Assembly: GCF_016424485.1 (NCBI RefSeq)
Contig: NZ_JAELUP010000117.1
Location: forward strand, 124,001-188,000
DNA: 64,000 nucleotides
Reading direction: 5' to 3'
DNA from: Paenibacillus roseus
GTDB taxonomy: Bacteria > Bacillota > Bacilli > Paenibacillales > Paenibacillaceae
The position numbers and the translations under genes were made by a program. Of this stretch, positions 62,977 to 64,000 are shown piece after piece (position 1 is the first letter of the stretch; each line of letters begins with the position of its first letter). The notes below the pieces were generated by a model. That model was not told the DNA's origin, did no database searches, and was given only the letters and a program-made list of their open reading frames with translations.

Positions 62977-64000
62977 CTAGGATTCAGGATCATTCACATC
63001 ATGTTCTTCCAGGAATTTAATGTCAAAATTCCCATTCAAGAACCGGTGGTGGTTAAGCAGTTTCATATGAAATGGAATTGTCGTTTTGATGCCGTCAATG
63101 GCAAACTCAGACAGGGCGCGTTTCATTTTTGCAATAGCTTCTTCCCTCGTTGCCCCCCACACGATCAGCTTCGCAATCATCGAATCATAATGCGGAGAAA
63201 TCGTATAGCCCGGATAGGCCGCGCTATCCACACGAACCCCCAATCCTCCAGGAGCAAGGTAGAAATTGATAAGTCCCGGGGAAGGCATAAAGTTGCGATC
63301 CGGGTCCTCCGCATTGATCCGGCATTCAATGGACCAGCCGTTAATCTGCAAATCGTCCTGTCGGAAGGACAGCGGATTGCCTTCTGCAACCGAAATCATT
63401 TCCTTGATCAGGTCAACGCCTGTAATCATCTCGGTAACCGGGTGCTCCACCTGAATCCGGGTGTTCATCTCCATGAAATAGAACTGGCCGTCTGGCCCAA
63501 GCAGAAACTCGAGTGTTCCCGCACCGGCATACTCGACTGCCAAAGCTGCTCTGACTGCTGCCTCTCCCATCTTCTCCCGCTGCTGCTGCGTCAGAATCGG
63601 ACAAGGCGCTTCTTCTACCAGCTTCTGGCGGCGGCGCTGCACAGAACAGTCACGCTCAAATAAATGAACGGCATTCCCGTGCTTGTCGGCCATTATTTGA
63701 ATTTCCACGTGCTTCATGCCCGTGAGGAATTTTTCTAAGTAAACACCTGCATTGCCGAAAGCCTTTTGAGCTTCCTGCTGCGCGGTTGTAATTTGCTGAA
63801 TTAGAGAGGCCTCGTCCTCGGCGATCCGGATGCCCTTGCCGCCGCCGCCGGCAGTTGCCTTAATAATGACAGGATAGCCAATCTCACGCGCGATGACAAC
63901 CGCATCATCCAGATCCTCAATCAGACCGTCAGAGCCTGGAATAACTGGCACGTTCGCATGTTTCATCGTCAATTTCGCAACGGCTTTGTCTCCCATCCTG
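62977..64000 (-). CDS. accC: Biotin carboxylase subunit of acetyl-CoA carboxylase, partial
   Basis: About 340 C-terminal residues; the N-terminal Rossmann part lies beyond the right edge (frame is open at 64,000, reading RMGDKAVAK). ATP-grasp motifs: IIKATAGGGGKGIRI, EKFLTGMKHVEIQI, FERDCSVQRRRQKLVEEAP, FMEMNTRIQVEHPVTEM, and the C-terminal FIDGIKTTIPFH-like end. Carboxylates biotin on AccB, first step of fatty acid synthesis. Confidence 0.97.
   Translation of the reverse strand, partial: RMGDKAVAKLTMKHANVPVIPGSDGLIEDLDDAVVIAREIGYPVIIKATAGGGGKGIRIAEDEASLIQQITTAQQEAQKAFGNAGVYLEKFLTGMKHVEIQIMADKHGNAVHLFERDCSVQRRRQKLVEEAPCPILTQQQREKMGEAAVRAALAVEYAGAGTLEFLLGPDGQFYFMEMNTRIQVEHPVTEMITGVDLIKEMISVAEGNPLSFRQDDLQINGWSIECRINAEDPDRNFMPSPGLINFYLAPGGLGVRVDSAAYPGYTISPHYDSMIAKLIVWGATREEAIAKMKRALSEFAIDGIKTTIPFHMKLLNHHRFLNGNFDIKFLEEHDVNDPES

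Overview
The window joins two blocks of DNA. Positions 1 to about 49,120 are a prophage. From 49,130 to 64,000 lies a low-to-mid GC Gram-positive, endospore-forming chromosome, most like Paenibacillus or a relative. The evidence is the leftward gene order accC, asp23-like, amaP, DUF2273, nusB, folD, xseA, xseB, ispA, dxs, tlyA, argR, recN, spoIVB, spo0A, plus SigH-type and 0A-box motifs in front of spo0A. The phage side has denser genes, many very small ORFs, different codon use (TAC, CGT and GTA are frequent) and almost all genes on the minus strand.

Phage layout, in direction of transcription from right to left. 48.5-46.1 kb: right end with a small lipoprotein, two tiny ORFs behind matching extended -10 promoters, iteron-like repeats and a winged-helix gene. 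46.1-38.8 kb: a run of small accessory genes (zinc ribbons, ABA-sandwich-like proteins), then a DnaC-like loader, DnaB-like helicase, ribbon-helix-helix protein and TOPRIM primase. 38.8-37.1 kb: a four-gene agr-like cassette directly behind the primase. 36.9-36.0 kb: a plus-strand XRE regulator with an odd start and a sigma-70-like factor. 35.7-26.6 kb: candidate ssDNA-binding protein, nuclease-like genes, a protein of many SH3-like repeats, family A DNA polymerase, PD-(D/E)XK nuclease and RuvC-like resolvase. 26.4-21.6 kb: class Ib ribonucleotide reductase (nrdI, nrdE, nrdF) and dUTPase. 21.5-14 kb: small genes, a 3D-domain protein, a dNMP kinase-like protein, a cytosine and an adenine DNA methyltransferase, and a sigma-like factor. 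13.9-6.2 kb: small regulators (plus-strand XRE, plus-strand YolD-like gene with a LexA-box candidate), acidic proteins, a cluster of GIY-YIG, zinc/repeat and AP2 homing-type genes, and a RepL-like protein. 5.8-0 kb: small membrane proteins, a poorly coding stretch, then terS, a zinc protein, terL, portal and the start of a minor capsid gene. The remaining structural, lysis and integration genes must lie left of the window; no integrase is visible here.

The most notable system is the cassette at 37,113-38,809. It has an AgrB-type protease with the His and Cys of the active site, a 45-residue AgrD-like propeptide that I found by translation and which has a Ser in place of the ring Cys, an AgrC-like membrane sensor with no kinase domain, and a LytTR DNA-binding protein with no receiver domain. 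It is a peptide quorum-sensing set reduced to four overlapping genes without a phosphorelay, wired into the phage replication operon.

Second, several phage genes appear to begin at ATC or ATT rather than ATG, GTG or TTG. In the RuvC-like gene the catalytic Asp lies upstream of every usual start. Third, two genes (AP2 protein, XRE regulator) carry heptamers of the X XXY YYZ type exactly where a -1 shift would restore the frame. Finally, the prophage ends within tens of bases of the spo0A stop codon, so it sits directly downstream of the master regulator of sporulation.
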